This document shows positions 14,089 to 22,062 of a stretch of DNA of 34,103 nucleotides, in pieces. The position numbers were made by a program, and so were the translations under genes. The stretch is from an uncultured Eubacteriaceae bacterium (GTDB lineage Bacteria > Bacillota > Clostridia > Eubacteriales > Eubacteriaceae). The notes below the pieces were generated by a model. It was not told where the DNA came from, made no database searches, and saw only the letters and a list, made by a program, of their open reading frames with translations. The DNA is taken from the NCBI GenBank assembly GCA_937872065.1, contig CALMRA010000150.1, forward strand, positions 1 through 34,103, in the 5' to 3' direction. Position 1 is the stretch's first letter, and each line of letters begins with the position of its first letter.

Positions 14089-15886
14089 AATACTGAACGG
14101 ACGTTATCAGATCGTCGAGCTTATCGGCCGCGGCGGCATGGCGTACGTCTACAAGGCCAAGGATCTGAAACTGAACCGCTTCGTCGCGGTCAAGGTTCTG
14201 CGTGAGGAGTACACGGACAATGAACAGTTCATCAAGAAGTTCGACCGTGAATCGCAGGCAGCTGCGGGACTTTCTCATCCGAATATCGTTTCAGTCTACG
14301 ATGTCGGCGTCCAGGATAATATTTACTATATTATTATGGAATATGTCGACGGGATCACCCTCAAACAGTATCTGAACAAAAAGGGACATCTCGACTACGA
14401 GGAAGCGACCCAGTATATCCTGGAAATCGCCGAAGCGCTTAAATGCGCCCACGAGCACAAGATTATCCATCGGGATATCAAGCCCCATAACATTCTGCTT
14501 ACGAAGACGCTGACGCCTAAGGTGGCGGATTTCGGCATCGCCCGGGCGATCACATCCAGCACCGTCACGATCACAAATCAGACGATGGGCTCGGTTCACT
14601 ACATTTCGCCGGAGCAGGCCCGCGGCGGCTTTGTCGACGAACGCTCCGACCTTTATTCGCTGGGGATCATGTATTACGAGCTGCTTACAGGGCAGCTTCC
14701 CTTCGACGAAGAGAGCACCGTCTCCATTGCGATCAAGCATATTCAGGAACCGCTGAATCCGCCGAAGAATCTCGTGCCGGATCTGCCGGATTCCGTGAAC
14801 AAGGTGGTTGTCAAGCTTACTCAGAAGAAGCCCGAAGACCGCTATCAGAATATGGACGAGCTGATCCGCGACCTGGATCTGATGCTCAACGACTTCAATA
14901 CGCAGCTGGCGGGAAGCAGCGTTCCGCTGCTAGAGGAAGACGATACCGGCCTGTTCAAGGTCGAACCCGTCACGGCGCCCATCTCCACCTCCGAAGGCGC
15001 GGATGTCGAAACGCCGGCCAGCGATATCGCGAAAAAGAAAAAGAAGCATAAAACCGTCTGGACAGTGCTGATCATACTGCTTGTCATCGCGGGAACGATG
15101 GCCGTTCTGTATATGAACGGGATCATCTTCAACAAGACCGTCCAGGTTCCGAACGTCACGGGGATGACCCTGACGGACGCGACGGCGGCGATCAAGGCAG
15201 CGAACCTGTCTCTGGAAGTCGAACAGGAAGTTTACAACGCAGATGTCGAATCCGGCAAGATCATCACGCAGGATCCGGCGGCCGGTTCTGAGCTTCAGGA
15301 AAACAAGGTCGTCAAGGTTACCGTCAGCAAGGGAATTAAAACTGTGACGGTACCCGATGTCGTCGGAATGGACGAGGATGAAGCCACAACCACGCTTACG
15401 GCGCAGAAATTCAACGTCGACATCAAGCGCGAGTACAACTCGAATTACGGCTACGGCGCCGTGTTCTCTCAGGATCCTTCCGCGTCGAGCACCGTTCAGG
15501 AAGGCACGAAGGTTACGATCTACGTCAGCAAGGGCGAAGATACGGTTTCCGTTCCGGGAATTATCGGACTGACCCAGGCTGACGCGCAGTCACGTCTGTC
15601 CGCCAATAATCTGAATGTCGGTACGGTCACCCAGGCTGAGAGCAGCCAGTATGCCGCCGGCGTCGTCATTTCCCAGGATCCTGCGGAAAGCACGAGCGTC
15701 TCGAAAGGCACGTACATCAACTTTGTTGTCAGTACCGGACCGCCGAAGACGACCACCACCGATACCGGAAGCAGCGGATCGGACAGCTCGAGCAGCGGAT
15801 CAGGCAGTTCCAGTTCAAGCGGAACGAGCGGCACCAGCGGATCGTCAGGTTCAAGCAGCAGTTCGACCACAACGAGCGGCAATTAA
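14078..15886 (+). CDS. prkC: PASTA-domain serine/threonine kinase (PrkC/PknB type)
   Basis: 602-residue membrane kinase that senses muropeptides or lipid II and controls growth, division and spore germination in relatives. The kinase domain (about 8-270) has GRGGMAYVY, Lys39 in VAVKVL, HRDIKPHN with Asp133, DFG at 151-153 and a threonine-rich activation loop. A basic stretch precedes one membrane helix (about 327-349). Three PASTA repeats follow (about 355-419, 422-487, 490-554) outside the cell. The last 45 or so residues are a Ser/Thr/Gly-rich low-complexity tail. ATG at 14078 is chosen because AAGGAG lies 9 bases upstream; an in-frame GTG at 14060 adds six residues without a good site. Confidence 0.96.
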   Translation: MINKILNGRYQIVELIGRGGMAYVYKAKDLKLNRFVAVKVLREEYTDNEQFIKKFDRESQAAAGLSHPNIVSVYDVGVQDNIYYIIMEYVDGITLKQYLNKKGHLDYEEATQYILEIAEALKCAHEHKIIHRDIKPHNILLTKTLTPKVADFGIARAITSSTVTITNQTMGSVHYISPEQARGGFVDERSDLYSLGIMYYELLTGQLPFDEESTVSIAIKHIQEPLNPPKNLVPDLPDSVNKVVVKLTQKKPEDRYQNMDELIRDLDLMLNDFNTQLAGSSVPLLEEDDTGLFKVEPVTAPISTSEGADVETPASDIAKKKKKHKTVWTVLIILLVIAGTMAVLYMNGIIFNKTVQVPNVTGMTLTDATAAIKAANLSLEVEQEVYNADVESGKIITQDPAAGSELQENKVVKVTVSKGIKTVTVPDVVGMDEDEATTTLTAQKFNVDIKREYNSNYGYGAVFSQDPSASSTVQEGTKVTIYVSKGEDTVSVPGIIGLTQADAQSRLSANNLNVGTVTQAESSQYAAGVVISQDPAESTSVSKGTYINFVVSTGPPKTTTTDTGSSGSDSSSSGSGSSSSSGTSGTSGSSGSSSSSTTTSGN

Positions 15887-15894
15887 GAAGGCCT

Positions 15895-16866
15895 ATGAGC
15901 GAAACCAGAGAAGAATTAAAAATCAGAGCACGTATCATCAAGGGGATCGGGGGGTTCTATTACGCGGAACCCCTCGATCCGCTCTTTTTATCCGGAATAT
16001 CCGAAGACCGGTACGACCCGGAAACCGTCCGGCAGGTTCTTGAGAATCCGCCGGAGATTCCGATCGAATGCAAGCCCCGGGGCATCTTCCGTCACAAAAA
16101 GATGAAGCCCGCCATCGGCGATCTGATCGCACTGTCGCCGGATTCCGAGGGCGGCTGGGTCATCACGGAGATCGAAGACAGGCGCAACAGCTTTATCCGA
16201 CCCGCGGTAGTCAATGTCGATATCGCGGTCATCTGCTTTGCGCTGACAAAGCCCGCGCCGGACCTGCTCCTGCTGGACAAGCTGCTGATTCAGGCACAGC
16301 TTAACAGCGTGGACCCGGTCATCTGCTTTACGAAGCGCGATACGGACACGCAGGGTGCGTTTGAGAATTACAGCAGAATTTACGAGCCGGCCGGATTTCC
16401 GGTGATCGGTCTGTCTGCGAAGGAGGACGATTCGTTTCCGGAGCTGACGGAGAGAATCGCGGGGAAGACGGCGTTTCTGGCGGGCCCATCGGGGGTCGGC
16501 AAATCGACCCTGATCAACCGGATCAGCTCCGCGGAGATGGATACCGGAGAGCTGTCGCAGAAGCTCGGCAGAGGGCGTCATACGACCCGTCACGTCGAGC
16601 TGCTGCCGGGACTGTCGGGGGGATGGCTTGTGGATACGCCGGGGTTTACGAGCCTCGAGCTGGAACAGCAGATCACGCCTGAGGAGCTTGCGGACTGGTA
16701 TCCCGAGTTCGCGGAGGCCCAATGCCGGTTTGCGGACTGCGTTCATATCTCGGAGCCCGGCTGCGCGGTACGCACTGCGGTGGATTCCGGAGAAATTGCG
16801 AAGGAACGCTACGACAGCTATAAGACGCTGTATAAGCAGCTGAAGAACCGGAAGGTCCGGTACTGA
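15895..16866 (+). CDS. rsgA: Ribosome small-subunit assembly GTPase RsgA
   Basis: 323-residue circularly permuted GTPase (YjeQ/CpgA) that checks late maturation of the 30S subunit. An N-terminal OB fold (about 9-95) precedes the GTPase motifs in permuted order: G4 as TKRD (146-149, usual form NKxD), SAK at 174-176, G1 GPSGVGKST (197-205) and G3 DTPGF (247-251). A C-terminal zinc finger uses Cys277, Cys282, His284 and Cys290. The OB fold carries an extra segment of about 28 residues (27-57) between GGFYYAE and CKPRGIFR, not typical of the family. It starts 8 bases after prkC and closes the plus-strand run. Confidence 0.94.
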   Translation: MSETREELKIRARIIKGIGGFYYAEPLDPLFLSGISEDRYDPETVRQVLENPPEIPIECKPRGIFRHKKMKPAIGDLIALSPDSEGGWVITEIEDRRNSFIRPAVVNVDIAVICFALTKPAPDLLLLDKLLIQAQLNSVDPVICFTKRDTDTQGAFENYSRIYEPAGFPVIGLSAKEDDSFPELTERIAGKTAFLAGPSGVGKSTLINRISSAEMDTGELSQKLGRGRHTTRHVELLPGLSGGWLVDTPGFTSLELEQQITPEELADWYPEFAEAQCRFADCVHISEPGCAVRTAVDSGEIAKERYDSYKTLYKQLKNRKVRY

Positions 16867-17044
16867 TCCCGGCCGCTGGACGGAGGCGGGGACTGCCGAA
16901 ACAGGCCCGCAGGGTTCGGGACAAAGAGCCGTTTCCGTGAAAAACGGGCCTGATGAAAAGTGAGTTTTATCCTGACGCAATGGGTTATATAATAAGAATG
17001 ATCCGGCGCGCGGACGCCGGAAGCGGAAAAGGGAAAAACGGCAT
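16867..17044. other. Structured intergenic region with possible small-RNA gene
   Basis: This region holds no convincing protein gene. An 8-base inverted repeat pairs CAGGCCCG (16902-16909) with CGGGCCTG (16945-16952), and it competes with a smaller CCGTTT/AAACGG hairpin (16929-16947). A perfect TATAAT lies at 16988-16993 on the plus strand, with a weak TTTTAT 17 bases upstream. It is followed by a hairpin CCGGCG/CGCCGG (17003-17020) and then by the bidirectional terminator at 17045-17073. Transcription from that -10 would give an RNA of about 75 bases. In Bacillus this place holds rpe, thiN and spoVM; none is visible here. Confidence 0.35.
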
Positions 17045-17073
17045 AAAAAAAACGCGCCCTTCGGCACGTTTTT
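17045..17073 (-). terminator. Intrinsic terminator of rpmB, also active-looking on plus strand
   Basis: On the minus strand AAAAACGTGCC, loop GAAG, GGCGCGTTTTT forms an 11-base stem with one G-T wobble, followed by a run of eight Ts. On the plus strand the same stem ends in five Ts, so it can also stop transcription arriving from rsgA. It separates two convergent transcripts. Confidence 0.8.
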
Positions 17074-17116
17074 CCATGTATTAAGCTTAATAAATGGTTT
17101 TTGTGAACGCTTGGAA

Positions 17117-17305
17117 TCAGGCGCGTTCGACTTTGCCTGAACGAAGACATCTGGTGCAGACTTCGACATGCTTGGTAGTACCGTCTTCGACAATCTTCAC
17201 CTTCTGAAGGTTCGGTTTCCAGGTACGTTTATTATGTTTATTCGAGTGAGAGACATGGTTGCCTGACACTACGCTTTTCTTGCATACATAGCACTCTTTT
17301 GACAT
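17117..17305 (-). CDS. rpmB: 50S ribosomal protein L28 (zinc-binding form)
   Basis: 62-residue L28. The N-terminus MSKECYVCKK and the C-terminal VEVCTRCLRSG provide two CxxC pairs (Cys5/Cys8 and Cys50/Cys53), the zinc-ribbon form of L28. The SNKHNKRTWKPNLQ core is typical. The ATG at 17305 has a near-perfect AAGGAGGTG site 5 bases upstream; a longer frame starting 9 codons earlier would put the ribosome site inside the gene. It is a single-gene minus-strand unit with its own promoter and terminator, in the same reversed orientation as rpmB in Bacillus. Confidence 0.96.
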   Translation of the reverse strand: MSKECYVCKKSVVSGNHVSHSNKHNKRTWKPNLQKVKIVEDGTTKHVEVCTRCLRSGKVERA

Positions 17306-17346
17306 TGTGACACCTCCTTTATAAATTTGCAACTTAAACAGGAACT

Positions 17347-17376
17347 ATTATACCACAGGTCTAAAAAACGTGCCAA
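17347..17376 (-). promoter_or_regulatory. Promoter of rpmB
   Basis: On the minus strand TTGGCA (complement of 17371-17376) and a perfect TATAAT (complement of 17347-17352) are separated by 18 bases. The leader to rpmB is about 35 bases and carries the strong ribosome site. This looks like the strongest promoter in the window, as expected for a ribosomal protein. Confidence 0.8.
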
Positions 17377-17385
17377 TATAAAATT

Positions 17386-17414
17386 TTGAAAACAAGCCGC
17401 GCTTATTGTAGAAT
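17386..17414 (+). promoter_or_regulatory. Promoter of yloU operon
   Basis: TTGAAA at 17386-17391, 17-base spacer, TAGAAT at 17409-17414. It is divergent from the rpmB promoter, with only 9 bases between the two -35 boxes, so the two polymerases probably compete for the site. Confidence 0.8.
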
Positions 17415-17441
17415 ATGAATGAATGAAAAAAGGAGCCATCA

Positions 17442-17789
17442 ATGAAAATCGAGAACGAACTTGGTTATATCGAGATTTCTGAAAAAGCGATCGCGGACAT
17501 CGCAGGGTACGCCGCGATGACCTGTTACGGGGTTGTCGGCATGGCACATCAGCGGGGAACCGACGGACTGATCGAAATTCTGTCCGGCAAACATGTCAGC
17601 AAGGGCGTAAAGGTCCGCTTCAACGACAAGGGTGAAGCGCTCGTTGACGTTTACGTTATTCTGGAACAGGCGATAAAGATTTCTGTTGTTGCCGAAAATA
17701 TTATCGATGCGGTGAAATACAACGTTGAAAAACAGGCGGGCGTCAAAGTCAGAAGAATCAGCGTAAATGTCGTAAGCATCAGAATGTAG
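17442..17789 (+). CDS. yloU: Asp23/Gls24 family protein YloU
   Basis: 115-residue member of the Asp23/Gls24 (DUF322) envelope-stress family. The family pattern is visible in GYIEISEKAIADIAGYAA near the N-terminus and in the central VDVYVILEQAIKISVVAENI. The C-terminal VKYNVEKQAGVKVRRISVNV block completes the domain. It has no signal peptide or membrane helix; relatives associate with the membrane or with partner proteins. AAAGGAG lies 6 bases before the ATG. Its pairing with the DAK2 protein YloV, 4 bases downstream, is conserved across Bacillota, but the biochemical role is not established. Confidence 0.9.
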   Translation: MKIENELGYIEISEKAIADIAGYAAMTCYGVVGMAHQRGTDGLIEILSGKHVSKGVKVRFNDKGEALVDVYVILEQAIKISVVAENIIDAVKYNVEKQAGVKVRRISVNVVSIRM

Positions 17790-17793
17790 GTGA

Positions 17794-19431
17794 ATGATGG
17801 GAAATCAAACGATAGACGGCAAAGAGCTGAAAAAGATGTTCGAGGTCGGGGCGAAGAACCTCGAGCTCAACAAGAAGACGGTCGACGAACTGAACGTGTT
17901 TCCGGTGCCGGACGGCGATACGGGTACGAATATGTCGCTGACGTTTAAAAACGCCGTTGCCGAGCTGAACAAGCTCGGACACGATTCGCTTCACGGAGTC
18001 GCAAAGACCGCTTCCTCGGGAGCGCTGATCGGCGCGCGCGGAAATTCCGGCGTTATCCTGTCCCAGCTGCTGCGCGGTCTTGCCGCGAGCATGAAGGGCA
18101 AGGACAAGCTTGAAATCAGGGATGCGGCAGCCGCGTTAAAATCCGCTTCGGACGCAGCCTACAAGGCGGTCATGAAGCCGACGGAAGGGACAATCCTGAC
18201 CGTCGCGCGAAAGATGGGCGAATTTGCAGATGCCAATTATCCCAACTACACGGATATGAACGAATTTCTGACGGATGTCATCAGGGAAGGCAACAAGACG
18301 CTTCAGGAAACGCCGGAGCTTCTGCCGGTACTCAAAGAAGCGGGAGTCGTCGACTCCGGCGGACAGGGTCTGATGTATATCGTAGAAGGCGCTCTGAAGG
18401 GACTTAAGAACGAAGAGCTGGGCGAAGAGGTGACGCTGGATCTGTCCACGAGAGACAGACTCGTCGACGACTCGGGAATGAAGCCTGAAGATATCACCTA
18501 CGGCTACTGCACGGAATTTATCATTACGGACGCGGAAAAAGCGGACGACGAAGAGCTGCGCGATTATCTGAATACCATCGGCGACTGTACGCTGGTCATC
18601 AAAGACGACGACATCGTCAAGGTTCACGTTCATACCGACCATCCCGGCAAGGCCTTCGAAAAAGGTCTGACCTACGGCCCGCTCACACGGATGAAGATCG
18701 ACAATATGCGTGAAATGCTCGGGACGACGAAGAGCGCGGAAGAGGAAAAGGAAAAAGCGGCCAAGCAGCCGCCGAAGCCCTACGGCTTTGTCGCCGTATC
18801 CCCGGGACCGGGCCTTACGGACATCCTGAAGGATCTCGGCGTCACCGAGGTCATCACGGGCGGACAGACGATGAATCCGAGCACTCAGGACTTCCTCGAG
18901 GATATCGACAAGATCAATGCGGAGCATGTTTTCCTGTTCCCGAACAACGGCAATATCATCCTCGCGGCCAATCAGGCGGAAGCGATCTCCGACCGGAATA
19001 TCCATGTGATCCCGACAAAGACGCTGCCCCAGTGTATCGCCGCGATGCTCGTCTTCGATCCTGAAGCGGACTGGGAAACCAATCTGGAACAGATGAACGA
19101 AGCGATCGGCGAGGTCAAGACCGGCGAAATCACCTATGCGATCCGCGATACGAAGATCAACGGCCTGAAGATCGTAAAGAACAATATTATCGGACTGACC
19201 GGCGGAGAAATCGTCGCGAAGGGAAAGAGCGTCGATCAGGTCGCGGAAGAGCTCCTCGACAAAATGGTCGACGAAGATACCGAACTCATTTCGCTGTACT
19301 ACGGCAACGACGTGACGGAAGATGAAGCTGCAGCTCTGTCCGACAAGCTCGAACAGAAGTACGAGGACTGCGATTTCGAAGTAAGCTTCGGCGGACAGCC
19401 GCTCTATTACTACATCATCTCAGTTGAATAA
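17794..19431 (+). CDS. yloV: DAK2-domain protein YloV (FakA-like fatty-acid kinase subunit)
   Basis: 545-residue protein. An N-terminal DhaL/DAK2 nucleotide-binding domain has the metal-binding NVFPVPDGDTGTNMSLT motif (Asp40, Asp42) and GALIGARGNSGVILSQ (76-91). A middle domain and a C-terminal DegV-related domain follow. In Staphylococcus the homologous FakA phosphorylates fatty acids held by FakB proteins so that exogenous fatty acids enter phospholipid synthesis; no fakB is present here. Two ATGs in tandem (17794, 17797) follow an AGGTGA site. Its stop codon directly abuts the recG start. Confidence 0.92.
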   Translation: MMGNQTIDGKELKKMFEVGAKNLELNKKTVDELNVFPVPDGDTGTNMSLTFKNAVAELNKLGHDSLHGVAKTASSGALIGARGNSGVILSQLLRGLAASMKGKDKLEIRDAAAALKSASDAAYKAVMKPTEGTILTVARKMGEFADANYPNYTDMNEFLTDVIREGNKTLQETPELLPVLKEAGVVDSGGQGLMYIVEGALKGLKNEELGEEVTLDLSTRDRLVDDSGMKPEDITYGYCTEFIITDAEKADDEELRDYLNTIGDCTLVIKDDDIVKVHVHTDHPGKAFEKGLTYGPLTRMKIDNMREMLGTTKSAEEEKEKAAKQPPKPYGFVAVSPGPGLTDILKDLGVTEVITGGQTMNPSTQDFLEDIDKINAEHVFLFPNNGNIILAANQAEAISDRNIHVIPTKTLPQCIAAMLVFDPEADWETNLEQMNEAIGEVKTGEITYAIRDTKINGLKIVKNNIIGLTGGEIVAKGKSVDQVAEELLDKMVDEDTELISLYYGNDVTEDEAAALSDKLEQKYEDCDFEVSFGGQPLYYYIISVE

Positions 19432-21489
19432 ATGAGACCAGAAACACCGGTAACAGAGTTGAAAGGGGTCGGCCGGGTCAGAGCGCAGAAGCTTCACGAC
19501 GCGGGAATCGAAACCGTCGGTGGACTCCTGAATATGCTCCCGAACCGCTATGAGGACCGCACGGTCTTCGGCGGCTTCGACCTGCCGGTACCTGATACGC
19601 CCGTCACGGTTCGCGCGTGCGCGGGGGCAAAGGGGACAGTGCGCCGGATCCGGCGCGGCATGTCCCTTTTTGTTTTGCCTCTGATCTGGAAGTCGGCTGA
19701 CGGGAAGACCGTCAAGGCGGAGGCTGTCTGGTTCAACCAGCCCTATCTGTCCGGGACCTTTGCCCCGGGCGAGGAGCTTCTGCTGTTCGGCAGGATCACG
19801 AAAAAGGACAAGGAAGCCTTCAGAATGTACGCTCCGAAATTTGCGCGCGCCGCGGACGAGGAGACCTTTGTCCGGATCACGCCTGTCTACCCGAAGGTGG
19901 ACGGAATCGGCCCGGGGGTTCTGAGCGGAATGATCCGCAGAGCCTGGGACGATCTTGACGCCGGCATGACCGATCCTGTTCCGGATCATCTGCGCCGGGA
20001 TTACGGTCTGCCGGACTACCGGGAGACGATCCGGGGAATCCATTTTCCGGAAAACAGGGAGATGCTCGACGCCGCGATGCGCCGGCTTAAATTCGAAGAA
20101 GGAATCAGAATTGCGACGGGGATTCTCAGGATACGCTGCTCGGGCGGCGGGACGAGAGCCGTCGTCCGCGATTTCGATCAGGTCCGCGCCTTTGCGGCTG
20201 GTCTTCCCTTCGAACTGACCGGCGCCCAGAAACACGTTCTCGAAGAGATTTTCGGCGATTTCTCGGGCGACCGGGCGATGAACCGGATGCTTCAGGGAGA
20301 CGTGGGCAGCGGGAAGACGATTATCGCGGTGATCTGCGCCTATCAGATGGCGCTGTCCGGGTATCAGACCGTCTATATGGCGCCGACGGAGATTCTCGCG
20401 GAGCAGCATGCGAAAAATTTCGCCGCGCTGCTGGAGCCCCATGGGATACGAACCGCGATGCTGACGGGAAGCCTGAAGCCTTCCGAGGCCCAACGGGTCC
20501 GGGAGGGTCTGGAAAACGGAGAGATTCAGGTGGCTGTCGGCACCCATGCTCTGATCCAGGAAAAGACGCATTTTTATAATCCGGGTCTCGTCATCACGGA
20601 CGAGCAGCACCGGTTCGGAGTGCGCCAGAGAGGCCAGCTGTCGAACAAGGGGGGCTGTCATACCCTCGTCATGAGCGCGACGCCCATTCCGAGAACGACC
20701 GCGCTGACGCTGTACGGAGACCTGGACCTGTCGGTCATCGACGAGCTTCCCGCGGGAAGAAAGAAAATCAAGACGTATTTTTATACGACGAAGGCGCTGA
20801 CGAAGATATACGGGTTTATCGAAGATCAGATCCGGGAGGGCCATCAGGCCTTTATCGTCTGTCCCTTTATCGAAGAATCCGAGGAAATGCCCGAGGTTGC
20901 GGACGTTACGCGTGTCTGCGCGGATATCCGGAAATTTGCCGGAAAGCGCTTTAAAACGGAAGCTCTGCACGCAAAGCAGAAGCCCGAACAGAAGGAACGG
21001 GTGATCCGCCGCTTTACGGAGGGAAAAACGGATGTGCTCGTGGCGACAAGTATTATCGAGGTCGGTATTGACGTCGCCAATGTCACGACTGTGCTCGTGA
21101 TGAGCGCGGATCGTTTCGGACTTGCACAGCTCCATCAGCTGCGGGGAAGGACCGGACGCTCCGGCACCCAGAGCTACTGCTTCCTCGTATCGGACAATCT
21201 GAACGAGACGACTGTGGAACGCATGAAAATTATCGTGAACAGCACGAGCGGTCAGGAGATCGCGATGGCGGACTACAGACTGCGGGGGCCGGGAGAATAT
21301 TTCGGCTTCCGGCAGCACGGATACGGAGGACTGCGGCTGCTCGATCCGCTGGCGGAACCGGAGCTCTTCGACAGCTGTGTGAAGGCTGCCCGGGAGATCT
21401 ACGATTCAGGCAGCGCGGAGGACATGATCTTCAAGGACCGGCTCCTGTCGGAATTTGACGAGAAGACGCGTGAGATCAGCATGACGTAA
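19432..21489 (+). CDS. recG: ATP-dependent DNA helicase RecG
   Basis: 685-residue branch-migration helicase that remodels stalled replication forks and Holliday junctions. The N-terminal wedge domain begins with ELKGVGRVRAQKL and includes an OB fold. Helicase motifs are complete: Walker A QGDVGSGKT (288-296), DEQH (390-393), SATPIPRT (415-422), and the C-terminal EVGIDVANVTTV and QLHQLRGRTGRS blocks, followed by the RecG C-terminal FGFRQHG region. Unlike PriA upstream, every motif is canonical. ATG at 19432 follows the yloV stop with no spacing and no clear own ribosome site, so translation is probably coupled. Confidence 0.96.
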   Translation: MRPETPVTELKGVGRVRAQKLHDAGIETVGGLLNMLPNRYEDRTVFGGFDLPVPDTPVTVRACAGAKGTVRRIRRGMSLFVLPLIWKSADGKTVKAEAVWFNQPYLSGTFAPGEELLLFGRITKKDKEAFRMYAPKFARAADEETFVRITPVYPKVDGIGPGVLSGMIRRAWDDLDAGMTDPVPDHLRRDYGLPDYRETIRGIHFPENREMLDAAMRRLKFEEGIRIATGILRIRCSGGGTRAVVRDFDQVRAFAAGLPFELTGAQKHVLEEIFGDFSGDRAMNRMLQGDVGSGKTIIAVICAYQMALSGYQTVYMAPTEILAEQHAKNFAALLEPHGIRTAMLTGSLKPSEAQRVREGLENGEIQVAVGTHALIQEKTHFYNPGLVITDEQHRFGVRQRGQLSNKGGCHTLVMSATPIPRTTALTLYGDLDLSVIDELPAGRKKIKTYFYTTKALTKIYGFIEDQIREGHQAFIVCPFIEESEEMPEVADVTRVCADIRKFAGKRFKTEALHAKQKPEQKERVIRRFTEGKTDVLVATSIIEVGIDVANVTTVLVMSADRFGLAQLHQLRGRTGRSGTQSYCFLVSDNLNETTVERMKIIVNSTSGQEIAMADYRLRGPGEYFGFRQHGYGGLRLLDPLAEPELFDSCVKAAREIYDSGSAEDMIFKDRLLSEFDEKTREISMT

Positions 21490-21498
21490 GGAGAAGCT

Positions 21499-22062
21499 AT
21501 GAGAGTAATCGGAGGCTGCAGGGGCGGGATCAGACTGGCCGGGTTCACCGGAGACAGGATCCGTCCGACTTCGGACAAGGTCAAGGGAGCTGTGTTCTCC
21601 ATCCTCGACAATCTTGTCCCGGATTACGATACCTTCGCCGACCTGTTTGCCGGAACCGGCGGAATGGGGATCGAAGCGCTGAGCCGCGGAGCGGAGAACG
21701 TTTATTTTTTTGACAGGGATCCGAAAAGCCTGGCCGTCGTCAGGGAGAATCTGAAACGCACCGGCTTTTCGGATTCGGCCGAGGTGAACCGGATGCCCGC
21801 CCGCAGGGGACTTGACAGGCTCGCGGCAGACGAAGTCCGGTGCGACGTGATCTTTATGGATCCGCCGTACAGAGATGTCGTCGATTCGCTCTCGCTCTTT
21901 GACGAAATAGAGCGGGCGCAGCTGCTTGCTGCAGACGGAGTTATTGTACTCGAACATGACAAATCTGATATAATACCCAATAAGGTTTCAGCTTTTATGA
22001 AAATCAAAGAGAAGATGTACGGAAACACCGTCATCAGCTTTTTTCGCCGGGGGGAGAAATGA
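21499..22062 (+). CDS. rsmD: 16S rRNA (guanine-966-N2) methyltransferase
   Basis: 187-residue SAM-dependent methyltransferase of the RsmD family. It shows the N-terminal MRVIGGCRGG pattern, the RPTSDKVKGAVFSIL block, SAM motif ADLFAGTGGMGIEALSRG (47-64) and catalytic DPPY (121-124). GGAG lies 5 bases before the ATG. The stop overlaps the coaD start by 4 bases (ATGA); the rsmD-coaD pair is very widely conserved. Confidence 0.95.
   Translation: MRVIGGCRGGIRLAGFTGDRIRPTSDKVKGAVFSILDNLVPDYDTFADLFAGTGGMGIEALSRGAENVYFFDRDPKSLAVVRENLKRTGFSDSAEVNRMPARRGLDRLAADEVRCDVIFMDPPYRDVVDSLSLFDEIERAQLLAADGVIVLEHDKSDIIPNKVSAFMKIKEKMYGNTVISFFRRGEK

Noticed and set aside
15776-15866. CRISPR-like or tandem DNA repeat at the end of prkC
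   Set aside because: Irregular short Ser/Gly/Thr codon repetition inside a coding tail, without constant repeat length or spacers.
16953-17147. A 64-codon plus-strand frame that might be a SpoVM-like peptide in the spoVM position
   Set aside because: No ribosome site, it runs through the terminator hairpin and into the antisense of rpmB, and its first 26 residues do not align with SpoVM.
19420-21318. A 632-codon minus-strand frame opposite recG
   Set aside because: Exact antisense of a canonical helicase with all motifs; no domain or ribosome site; typical of GC-rich coding DNA.
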